This document shows, piece by piece, positions 7,831 to 15,528 of a stretch of 20,944 nt of DNA. The DNA is from JAWLGW01 sp964569055 (GTDB lineage: Bacteria; Planctomycetota; J058): contig CAZMSZ010000100.1 in NCBI GenBank assembly GCA_964569055.1, positions 1 through 20,944 on the forward strand. Direction: 5' to 3'. Position 1 is the stretch's first letter, and the number at the start of each line of letters is the position of its first letter. The notes under the pieces were generated by a model, which was not told the DNA's origin, made no database searches, and saw only the letters and a list, made by a program, of their open reading frames with translations. The translations under genes were made by a program, and so were the position numbers.

Positions 7831-8654
7831 GGCTCCTCGGTCTGGACCGCTGCGCGCTGGTCGGCATGGTCCACCTGCTCCCGCTCCCCGGCAGCCCCGG
7901 CTGGGCCGGCTCGATCGGCGACGTGCTCCAGGCGGCCACCCGCGACGCCGAGGCGCTGCTCGCGGGCGGCTGCGACGCGCTCCTGGTCGAGAACATGGGC
8001 GACGTACCCTACCTGCGGGCCGGGCCGCTCCCGCCCGAGACGGTCGCGGCCGCGGCGCGCGCCGTGGCGGCCGTGGTGTCGCTCGGCGCCCCCACCGGCC
8101 TCCAGCTCCTGGCCGGCTGTAACCGCGACGCGCTGGGCGTGGCCGCGGCCACGGGCGCGCGCTTCCTGCGGGCGGAGGCGTTCGCCTACGCCCACGTGGC
8201 CGACGAGGGCTGGCTCGAGGCGAGCGCGGGCGAGCTGCTGCGCGCGCGGCGCGCGCTCGGGGTGGACGTCGCGATCTGGGCCGACGTGAAGAAGAAGCAC
8301 GCCGCCCACGCGGTCACGGGCGACCTCGACCTCGAAGAAATGGCGCGCGGCACCGCGTTCTGCGGGGCCGACGCGCTGGTGGTGACCGGCGTGCGCACGG
8401 GCGCGCCGACCGCGCTGCTCGACGTCGAGCTCGCCCGGCGCGCGGGGCTCCCGGTCGCCGTCGGCTCGGGGGTGACCCCGGACGACGCGGGGGCTCTGGC
8501 GCGGGCGGCCGACGCGCTGATCGTGGGCTCGTACTTCAAGCACGGCGGCGACTGGCGCCGCCCCGTCGACCCAGAGCGCGTGCGCGCGGTGCGCGAGGCG
8601 ATGGATGGCGCTGACCGTCCGTCGCAGCAGTCATATTCTGCCCTCGAGGAGTGA
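7827..8654 (+). CDS. btpA: BtpA family TIM-barrel protein
   Basis: The product is 275 residues from ATG 7827, with a perfect AAGGAGG at 7810-7816. Family landmarks are GMVHLLPLPGSP near the N-terminus, LLVENMGDVPY (~54-64), GLQLLAGCNRDALGVA (~91-106), FLRAEAFAYAHVADEGW, ADVKKKHAAHAVTGD (~152-166), GADALVVTGVRTG and a terminal GSGVTP...DALIVGSYFK phosphate-binding-like end. BtpA was named for a role in photosystem I stability in cyanobacteria, but relatives (including SgcQ) are spread through non-photosynthetic bacteria and archaea with no settled reaction. The (beta/alpha)8 fold and conserved acidic/Lys residues suggest an enzyme acting on a small molecule. The photosynthesis label should not be carried over here. 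Its start overlaps the end of the prepilin-like frame, and its end overlaps the convergent membrane gene by 24 bases. Confidence 0.85.
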   Translation: MRLLGLDRCALVGMVHLLPLPGSPGWAGSIGDVLQAATRDAEALLAGGCDALLVENMGDVPYLRAGPLPPETVAAAARAVAAVVSLGAPTGLQLLAGCNRDALGVAAATGARFLRAEAFAYAHVADEGWLEASAGELLRARRALGVDVAIWADVKKKHAAHAVTGDLDLEEMARGTAFCGADALVVTGVRTGAPTALLDVELARRAGLPVAVGSGVTPDDAGALARAADALIVGSYFKHGGDWRRPVDPERVRAVREAMDGADRPSQQSYSALEE

Positions 8655-9422
8655 GCGATGCCGAGACCGAGGCGGTCGAACCTCTCGAGCGCGGCGATCG
8701 GTGCGGCCGCGGGGGCTGCGCTGGCCGGGCTTCCGGGCGGCGTCCTCGGGGTCGGCGAGGGGACGGCTGATGCGCCAGGCGAACGCCAGCGCGAGGCCGA
8801 TCAGGGGCGGCGTCCCGTAGAGCGCCACCTCGATCGGCACCAGCGCGGGGCTGCGGTCGTAGACCGCGCGCGCGGTGGTCTCGATCCCTACGACGCCCAG
8901 CCGGAAGGCCCAGGCCAGCACGACGAACGCGAGCGGCGTCGGCACCGAGGCCACCACCGCCGCGCGCCCGAGCTCGCGCCACCAGGTCGGGCTCCGCGGG
9001 GTGTGCACCCACGGGCCCCGCAGGCACCAGGCCACGATCACGGCGAGGAACACGAGGTTGAGCGGGGCGTGCACGAGCTGCAGCCCGGCGGCCACGGCGT
9101 CGGCGCTCAGCACGACGTCGTCGCCGGTCCCGAGGCGCCCGTCCGGACCGCGCGAAATGAAGGTGACGGCGCCCGGCACCGGGACGGGCGCGCCCGAGGT
9201 GGCGACCAGCGGGTTGCCCCACGGGTCGGCGGCGAGCGTCTCGCCCGGGCCCGCGGGGCCCGGGAGCGTGAAGGCCGCGGTGGCAGCGCCCAGCCGCAGC
9301 TCGAGGCTGAGGGCCTCGCCGAGCGGGCGCACCACCGCGGCGAGCAGGAGCAGCGCCGCCACGCCGATCCACCCGGCGCGCTCGCGGCGGGAGCAGGCGA
9401 GCCAGCGCGCCCGCAGGCTCAT
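8631..9422 (-). CDS. Polytopic membrane protein with an embedded GspG-like motif
   Basis: The product is 263 residues from ATG 9422, which overlaps the ttcA stop as ATGA, so translational coupling is likely. A basic N-terminus and TM segment (~18-34) are followed by a ~75-residue soluble loop, then three hydrophobic segments (~118-134, ~154-177, ~197-218) and a basic tail. The loop carries ADPWGNPL (~65-72) and SRGPDGRLGTGDD (~90-102). This is the pattern found in the C-terminal Ca-binding part of type II secretion major pseudopilin GspG (DPWG-x-P then S-x-GPDG-x-x-GT-x-DD). Here it is not behind a prepilin signal but between membrane helices, so it is not a pilin. I do not recognise the whole family, and its function is unknown. 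The last ~40 residues overlap btpA and may be unstructured. Confidence 0.7.
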   Translation of the reverse strand: MSLRARWLACSRRERAGWIGVAALLLLAAVVRPLGEALSLELRLGAATAAFTLPGPAGPGETLAADPWGNPLVATSGAPVPVPGAVTFISRGPDGRLGTGDDVVLSADAVAAGLQLVHAPLNLVFLAVIVAWCLRGPWVHTPRSPTWWRELGRAAVVASVPTPLAFVVLAWAFRLGVVGIETTARAVYDRSPALVPIEVALYGTPPLIGLALAFAWRISRPLADPEDAARKPGQRSPRGRTDRRAREVRPPRSRHRSLLEGRI

Positions 9423-10303
9423 TCGCCGGCAGCGTCCGTCGCAGGCTGCGCGAGGCCCGGCGCCAGCCCGAGCCGCTCCCACAGGCCCCGGTCGGGGAGG
9501 TGGCTGGCCCGCACGTTCTGCATGGCGGCCAGCACGCTGGCGCGCACGTTGGGGATCCGCCGCTCGAGGTCGGCCAGCAGCTCCTTGACCTGCTGGCGCC
9601 ACAGCCCGTCCTGGCTGCCGCACAGGTTGCAGGGCAGGATCGGGAAGCCCTGCCCGGCGGCGAACGTGACGAGGTCGGCCTCGGCGCAGTAGTAGAGCGG
9701 CCGGATCACCACGTTGGCGCCGTCGTCGGCGGTGAGCACGGGCGGCATGCTCTTGAGCTGCCCGGTGAACAGTTGATTGAGCAACAGGGTCTCGATCGCG
9801 TCGTCGCGGTGATGCCCCAGCGCGATCTTGGTGCAGCCCAGGCGGCGCGCGGTGGTGTAGAGCACGCCCCGGCGCAGGCGCGAGCAGAGCGAGCAGTAGG
9901 TCTTCCCCTCGGGCAGCTTGTCGAGCACGACCGAGTAGGTGTCCTCCCGCAGCACGTGGTGCTCGCCCCCGCGCGCCTCGAGCCAGCGGCGGAGCGGGGC
10001 GCCGTCGTAGCCGGGCTGACCCTGGTCGAGGTGGACCGGGACCAGCTCGAACCGGATCGGCGCGCGCTGGCGCAGCTCGTCGAGCAGCACCAACAGGGAG
10101 TAGGAGTCCTTGCCGCCCGACAGCGCGACCATCACCCGGTCGCCTTCGGTCAGCATGCCGAACTGGACCACGGCCTGGCCGAGCGCCTTGCGGAGCCGCC
10201 GCTCGGCCTGCTGGTATGCGCTCGGGCCGGCCGCGCCGACCTCGGGCGCCCTCGCCCGCGGGGCGACGTCGGGAGTGGCCTGAGGGAGGACGCGCGGGCT
10301 CAT
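9419..10303 (-). CDS. ttcA: tRNA 2-thiocytidine(32) synthetase TtcA
   Basis: The product is 294 residues from ATG 10303, the usual TtcA length. The frame stays open to 10492, but that extension is Arg/Pro-rich and unlike the family. The PP-loop ATP site is VMVALSGGKDSYSLL, the ATP-pyrophosphatase core continues with LVPVHLDQGQPGYD, and ALGHHRDDAIETLLLN is a typical TtcA block. The Fe-S/sulfur Cys pairs are present: CSLC in TYCSLCSRLRRG and CNLC in PILPCNLCGSQ. The enzyme adenylates and thiolates cytidine 32 of certain tRNAs in the cytoplasm with ATP and a persulfide donor. Its stop overlaps the start of the membrane protein gene. The promoter should lie in 10304-10502, shared with the divergent AlbA_2 gene, where no clear minus-strand site was found. 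Confidence 0.93.
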   Translation of the reverse strand: MSPRVLPQATPDVAPRARAPEVGAAGPSAYQQAERRLRKALGQAVVQFGMLTEGDRVMVALSGGKDSYSLLVLLDELRQRAPIRFELVPVHLDQGQPGYDGAPLRRWLEARGGEHHVLREDTYSVVLDKLPEGKTYCSLCSRLRRGVLYTTARRLGCTKIALGHHRDDAIETLLLNQLFTGQLKSMPPVLTADDGANVVIRPLYYCAEADLVTFAAGQGFPILPCNLCGSQDGLWRQQVKELLADLERRIPNVRASVLAAMQNVRASHLPDRGLWERLGLAPGLAQPATDAAGE

Positions 10304-10455
10304 GGCCCGCCAGGCTACTGCCCCAGCCTCGTTCGCGCGAGGTCGAACATCCGGGGGGTCGCGCGGCGACGCACGAGCGCGCGCCCGCAGCGCCGGCCCG
10401 CGCGGGTCTCGGCGCCCGCGCGGCCCTCGCCCCGGACCGCGCAGCGCGTCGGTCG

Positions 10456-10495
10456 CGGCCGGACCCTTGCGGCCTCTCACCGCGGCGGTCACGAT
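10456..10495 (+). promoter_or_regulatory. Candidate promoter for the AlbA_2 gene (sigma-70 or sigma-54 reading)
   Basis: TTGCGG (10467-10472), 17 bases and CACGAT (10490-10495) give a sigma-70-like site ending seven bases before ATG 10503, implying a leaderless mRNA. The same TTGC fits a -24/-12 site: GG 10457-10458 and GC 10469-10470, with -24 half CGGCCGG (4 of 7 to consensus) and a ~20-base leader. The ~200-base divergent gap (10304-10502) holds no other feature I can support. Confidence 0.35.
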
Positions 10496-10502
10496 CGACG
10501 CG

Positions 10503-11510
10503 ATGGCCGACGCGCCCGAGCGCTGGACCGAGCAGCGACTGTACGAGCTGGTCCCCTACGAGCTCGACTCCCAGGAGTTCAAGTCGTCGCTCTACGTGTG
10601 GGACGGGACGCCCGGCGGCGCCGTCCGCAACGACTTCATCGACAACCTGAGCAAGCAGGTCTCGGCCTTCGCCAACGCGGGCGGCGGGCGGCTGTTCCTC
10701 GGGATCGACGACCGCGCCCGGGTGGACGGCGGCGTGCCGATCGACCTGCGCACCAACGGGACGCGCGAGTGGCTCGAGGACGTGGTGCCCGGGATCGTCG
10801 ACCCGCCGCTGAGCGCGTTCAACGTCCACGAGGTGCTGGCCGACGACCCGCACCGCACCGCGATCCTGCCGGGCCGCGCCGTCTACGTGATCGAGCTCCC
10901 CGACAGCGACGGCGCCCCGCACCAGGCCCGCGACCGGCGCTACTACCTCAGGATCGCCGGAAAGTCGCGCCCCATGTCGCACCGCCACGTGCTCGACATC
11001 CTGCAGCGCCGCCGCGACCCCGAGGTCCTCGTCGAGCAGATCGACCCCTACGGCGAGCCCGAGCTGCTCGAGCACGACCCGCGCGGCCCGAGCGTGCTGC
11101 TCCGCCTCCGCTGCCAGCTCGTGAACCGCGGCCGCGCCCTGGCCCACCACGTGGGGCTCGAGTGCACGCTCCCGCGCTTCGCGGTGACCACGGAGTGTCG
11201 ACGCCGGACGCTGGCGGAGCACGCCGACGCCAAGATCATGCAGCGCCCGGGCGAGGTGACGTACTTCTTCTATCACCCGATCCCGATCTTCCCCCAGCAG
11301 TGCGTCCCGTTCGGGGTGGTGTGGGTCGCGCTGCACAACACCAACCTGGCCCACTACCAGCAGGGCCGCGTGGCGCTGCGCTGGCGCGTCTACGCCGACG
11401 CGGCGCTGCGCCGGGAGGGGCAGGTCGACGTGAGCGGGTACTCCGCCGTGCAGCGCGCGCTCAAGCTCGCGCGCAGCTCGGCGAGCAGCGAGGAAGGCGC
11501 GGCGCTGTAG
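10503..11510 (+). CDS. AlbA_2 (Schlafen-like/AAA-4) putative DNA-binding domain protein
   Basis: The product is 335 residues from ATG 10503. The frame is open upstream to 10302, but that stretch is low-complexity Arg/Pro. Residues ~8-165 match the AlbA_2 pattern: ELDSQEFKSSLYVWDG at the front, FIDNLSKQVSAFANAGGGRLFLGIDD (~45-70), a middle segment ending in VYVIELPDSDGAPHQ, then RYYLRIAGKSRPMSH (~146-160). The C-terminal ~150 residues are beta-rich with few landmarks and may be a separate sandwich domain. I do not recognise it. AlbA_2 proteins are often called transcriptional regulators or ATP-binding, but few have a proven role, and some occur in defence loci. Nothing around this gene supports a defence role. 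It is convergent with the TerB/Coq4 gene. Confidence 0.7.
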   Translation: MADAPERWTEQRLYELVPYELDSQEFKSSLYVWDGTPGGAVRNDFIDNLSKQVSAFANAGGGRLFLGIDDRARVDGGVPIDLRTNGTREWLEDVVPGIVDPPLSAFNVHEVLADDPHRTAILPGRAVYVIELPDSDGAPHQARDRRYYLRIAGKSRPMSHRHVLDILQRRRDPEVLVEQIDPYGEPELLEHDPRGPSVLLRLRCQLVNRGRALAHHVGLECTLPRFAVTTECRRRTLAEHADAKIMQRPGEVTYFFYHPIPIFPQQCVPFGVVWVALHNTNLAHYQQGRVALRWRVYADAALRREGQVDVSGYSAVQRALKLARSSASSEEGAAL

Positions 11511-11526
11511 CCCGAGCCTCCCCCGG

Positions 11527-11568
11527 CTGCCGCGGCAGGGTGTCAAGGTTTCCGTCACCCGGTGACGG
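11527..11568. repeat. Two perfect palindromes in a convergent intergenic region
   Basis: CTGCCGCGGCAG (11527-11538) is a perfect 12-bp palindrome. CCGTCACC-C-GGTGACGG (11552-11568) is a perfect 8-bp inverted repeat with a one-base centre. It could fold as a 6-bp stem with a 5-base loop. They lie between two genes that end towards each other (11511-11602), so a shared bidirectional transcription end is the simplest idea, although no T-tract is present. The rest of this gap shows nothing else. Confidence 0.45.
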
Positions 11569-11602
11569 GATCCTGGACGACGCGCCCTCGCCGCGCGCCT
11601 CT

Positions 11603-12559
11603 TCAGGCCTGCCGCGCGGTCGCGCGCGGGAGGACGTTGAGCTCGCGCCGCAGCTCGTCCACGGGGCGGTGGAAGTCGTCGCGCGGCTCCCACTCCAGGA
11701 TCAGGTCACGGTTCACGTGGCTCCCGCGCTCGAACGCCTCCAGGACGAGGTGGGGCACGACCACGCCCTTGACCCCCTCGGTGGCGGGGGTGATCCGGAC
11801 GCCGAGGTGGAACTGCATCAAGAGGAACAGCACCATCCCGAACTTGTCCTCGTCGCGGTAGCCGGCGTGGAAGGCCGCGACCTGCGTCTCCTCCAGGGCG
11901 CTGGTGCCGTACTCCCCGAGTACGTGGTTGCAGTCGTGGAACACCATGATCTCGGGCGGGGAGCCCGGCTCGCCCGGGAAGGCGAACCCGTTGTCGCGGA
12001 TGAACCGGAAGTACTCCCGCCCCAGCGTGCCCTCGGGGTAGCCCTCCAGCTCCTGGTAGCGGGCCGCGAGCGCCGGGTCGCCGCCCCGCAGGGCGGTGCT
12101 CGCCAGGCGCCACAGCCCCCGGAGCCCGCGCTCGTTCCACTCGCGCTTCAGGCGGTCGGCGGCGACGAAGCGCCGCAGGAGGTCGAACCGCAGCCGGCGC
12201 AGCTTGCCCTCCACGTAGCGGTGCAGGCTCTGGAGCGACGCGTCCTGCAGGCCGAGGGCTGCGGCGTAGCCGTCGACCAGCGCGAGCTCGGGCCCCTCCG
12301 CCTCGCCGTCGATCAGGGTCATGAGGATGCACCCCTCGAGGATCCGCTTGCGGAACGGGCCCTCGGGCACCGCTCGCGCGAGCGCGTCGGGGTCGATCGG
12401 CTCGAGGGCGGCGAGGTCGAGCGCGGTTCCGAGGACGAAGCGCTGGACCGAGTCGAGCAGGTCGCGCTCGAGGTCGTGCACACGACCATCGACGAGGGCC
12501 ACGGACTTGAGCGCGCGCAGGCCGGCCAGGGCGACCTCCGGGGGCGGTGCTTCGAGCAT
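11603..12559 (-). CDS. TerB-like/Coq4-like fusion protein
   Basis: The product is 318 residues from ATG 12559, chosen because AAGGAGGT sits ideally upstream (12563-12570). Residues ~5-115 form two similar all-helical halves with acidic turns, ALVDGRVHDLERDLL (~21-35) and TLIDGEAEGPELALVDGYA (~81-99), the pattern of TerB/DjlA-like metal-binding helical domains. Residues ~180-300 resemble Coq4: FRFIRDNGFAF, then the zinc motif H-D-x-x-H-x11-E (His208, Asp209, His212, Glu224), then AFHAGYRDEDKFGMVLFLL. Coq4 binds metal and supports ubiquinone synthesis (recently linked to oxidative C1 decarboxylation) at membranes. No other quinone genes are nearby, and the TerB-like front is not part of ordinary Coq4. 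The role is therefore open. Domain calls are by eye: Coq4 motif strong, TerB moderate. Confidence 0.65.
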   Translation of the reverse strand: MLEAPPPEVALAGLRALKSVALVDGRVHDLERDLLDSVQRFVLGTALDLAALEPIDPDALARAVPEGPFRKRILEGCILMTLIDGEAEGPELALVDGYAAALGLQDASLQSLHRYVEGKLRRLRFDLLRRFVAADRLKREWNERGLRGLWRLASTALRGGDPALAARYQELEGYPEGTLGREYFRFIRDNGFAFPGEPGSPPEIMVFHDCNHVLGEYGTSALEETQVAAFHAGYRDEDKFGMVLFLLMQFHLGVRITPATEGVKGVVVPHLVLEAFERGSHVNRDLILEWEPRDDFHRPVDELRRELNVLPRATARQA

Positions 12560-12562
12560 GAG

Positions 12563-12570
12563 ACCTCCTT
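12563..12570 (-). promoter_or_regulatory. Strong Shine-Dalgarno fixing the TerB/Coq4 start
   Basis: On the minus strand AAGGAGGT ends three bases before the ATG at 12559. The frame extends 17 codons further upstream, but this ribosome-binding site shows that ATG 12559 is the real start. Confidence 0.8.
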
Positions 12571-12617
12571 GTGGGGCAGCACGCCTCGCAAGCGCCGATC
12601 CCGCGCCCAACCAGCGG

Positions 12618-12633
12618 TGGCTCGGAACTTGCC
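12618..12633 (+). promoter_or_regulatory. Sigma-54 (-24/-12) promoter of the second kinase/regulator operon
   Basis: TGGCTCG-GAAC-TTGCC matches the RpoN consensus TGGCACG-N4-TTGC(A/T) at all positions but one in the -24 half and at all four TTGC bases. GG at 12619-12620 and GC at 12631-12632 are exactly ten apart. Transcription would start near 12644, leaving a ~70-base leader before the kinase ATG at 12714. The operon encodes an NtrC-type activator, so autoactivation is an attractive inference. No activator-binding repeat was identified upstream. Confidence 0.6.
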
Positions 12634-12662
12634 TTGCCCGCGGCCGGGCGCCGCCTCATGAT
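12634..12662 (+). promoter_or_regulatory. Alternative sigma-70-like promoter for the second kinase operon
   Basis: TTGCCC (12634-12639), a 17-base spacer and CATGAT (12657-12662) directly follow the sigma-54 candidate. The form is like the TTGC-N17-CACGAT sites before 7637 and 10503. It could give basal expression beside an inducible sigma-54 start. Evidence is pattern only. Confidence 0.3.
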
Positions 12663-12713
12663 CAGCCCCTCCCCGCCACGCGTGCCCGATCCGTCGGGCG
12701 TCCGACCGAACCC

Positions 12714-14026
12714 ATGCGCGACCCCGCTCCACTGGCCCCGAACCCCGAGCCCGCCCAGCTCGAGACGATCCGCGCGCTGCTCGGGCGCGCGCGCTTCGCG
12801 GGGCTGATCTTCCCGGCGCTGATCGGGGGGCTGCTGCTGGCCTCCGAGGCCGAGCCCTGGCGCTGGGCGCTGATCGGGGCGGCGGCGCTCGTCCTGACGG
12901 CGCACGTGCTCCTGGTGCGCCGACCGAGCCCGGGCGGCTTCGTCGCGCTGGCCGGGTTCGGACAACTGTGCGGGGTCCTGTGCACCGGCGGGCTCCGCAG
13001 CCCGTTCATCGTGCTCCCGGTCGCGACCGCCCTCTGGTCGGGGCTGCTGCTGCGCGGCCGGCAGCTCGCGGTCGCGGCCCTGGCGCCGGTCGCGCTGGTG
13101 GCCACGCTCACGCTGCTCGAGGTCCAGGGGATCGAGCTCCTGCCGCGGATCCTGCGCGCCGAGGACCCGACGGGGCGCGTCCTGTGGCCGGTGCTGTTCG
13201 TGCTCGTGATGGTGTTCGCCGGCGGCTTCGGCGCGCGGGTGGGGCTCGCGGTGCGCGGCGCCCTGCAGCACTCCGACCAGGCGTCGGCCCTCGCCCAGCG
13301 CGAGGCGATGGAGACCACCCGCGAGCGCAACCGCGAGCTGCACGAGCTGAGCCAGGCGATCGCGCACGAGCTCAAGAACCCGCTGGCCGCGATCCAGGGG
13401 CTGTCGACGCTGCTCGAGCGCAAGGCGGCCCCGGGCTCCCCCGAGGCCGAGCGGCTGGGGGTGCTCGTGTCGGAGGCCCGCCGCATGGGCCAGATCCTGG
13501 AGGGCTTCATGAACCTCTCACGCCCCATCCGCGAGCTGTCGCTCGAGCGGGCGTCGCTGGCCGGCCTGGCGGGCGAGGTCCTGCTCGTGCACGAGGGCCT
13601 GGCGCGGGAGCGACGCGTGCGGCTGCGACCCGAGCTCGACCGGGAGGTGCGCCCCACGTGCGACCCGCGCAAGGTCAAGCAAGTGCTCGTCAACCTGCTC
13701 CAGAACGCGATCGACGCGGCGCCGCCCGAGAGCGAGGTCGTGGTGCGCGTGGCGCCGGCCGAGGGCGAGCGGGCGCTCCTGAGCGTGGCGGACGCGGGCC
13801 CGGGGCTCCCGGCCGCGGTCCGCGACCAGCCGTTCCGCCCCGGCCTCACGACCAAGCGCGACGGCAACGGCCTCGGGCTGGTGCTCGCCCGCGCGATCGC
13901 GGTCCAGCACGGCGGCGAGCTGACCCTGCTCGACGGCGCGGCGGGCGGGACGATCGCCGAGCTCCGCCTGCCCCTCGGCGGCCCGGCCGAGCTCGTGCCG
14001 GAGGCCAGCGCCGAGGGTGTGGCGTC

Positions 14027-14030
<4 letters not shown>
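12714..14030 (+). CDS. Membrane sensor histidine kinase with multi-helix N-terminal domain
   Basis: The product is 438 residues from ATG 12714, with no strong Shine-Dalgarno. Residues ~25-180 contain about six hydrophobic segments (~27-43, ~51-67, ~77-91, ~97-113, ~117-136, ~157-175) with little extracytoplasmic sequence, so the signal may be sensed in the membrane. A short linker leads to the H box ELSQAIAHELKNPLAAIQGL with His218. The catalytic domain has N box VLVNLLQNAIDAA, G1 ADAGPGLP, a short lid with FRPGLTTKRDGNGLGLVLA, and G2 GNGLGLVLA. It belongs to the HisKA/HATPase (NtrB/ZraS-like) group. Its stop overlaps the next gene's GTG by four bases (14027-14030). This fits coupled translation with its response regulator. 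Confidence 0.9.
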
Positions 14031-15421
<1,391 letters not shown>

Positions 15422-15462
15422 CGGGAGCGGAAGTCGGACGCCAAATCCGAGAGGGTGCCGCG

Positions 15463-15528
15463 TCCGAATCCAAGTCCGATTCCGAATCCGACTCCAGATC
15501 CGATTCCGACTCCGACTCCCCATCCAAT
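15463..15528 (+). repeat. Hexanucleotide tandem array (TCCNNN) x 11
   Basis: There are eleven consecutive hexamers, seven of them TCCGAN, in the order GAA, AAG, GAT, GAA, GAC, AGA, GAT, GAC, GAC, CCA, AAT after TCC. The array fills most of the 105 bases between the regulator stop and the creatininase-family start, and the final unit overlaps that ATG (15527). It contains no clear Shine-Dalgarno. Frames through it give Ser/Asp or Pro/Asn-Pro dipeptide runs, which look like translated repeat rather than protein. Copy number could vary and alter spacing or translation of the next gene. Confidence 0.85.

Noticed and set aside
7827..8654. btpA as evidence for a photosynthetic organism
   Set aside because: BtpA-family proteins are widespread in non-phototrophs, and no photosynthesis gene is in the window.
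10302..10502. N-terminal extension of the AlbA_2 gene to ATG 10302
   Set aside because: The 67 extra residues are Arg/Pro low complexity and overlap the ttcA start region. ATG 10503 begins exactly where family similarity starts.
10503..11510. AlbA_2 protein as part of an anti-phage defence system
   Set aside because: Schlafen-like domains occur in defence loci, but its neighbours are ttcA, a TerB/Coq4 protein and signalling genes. No nuclease, toxin, mobile element or second effector was found.
8631..11693. Very long minus-strand open frame (over 1000 codons) running across ttcA and the AlbA_2 gene
   Set aside because: Only its last 264 codons (from ATG 9422) encode a recognisable protein. 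The rest is Arg/Ala/Pro/His-rich antisense of real genes, common in GC-rich DNA.
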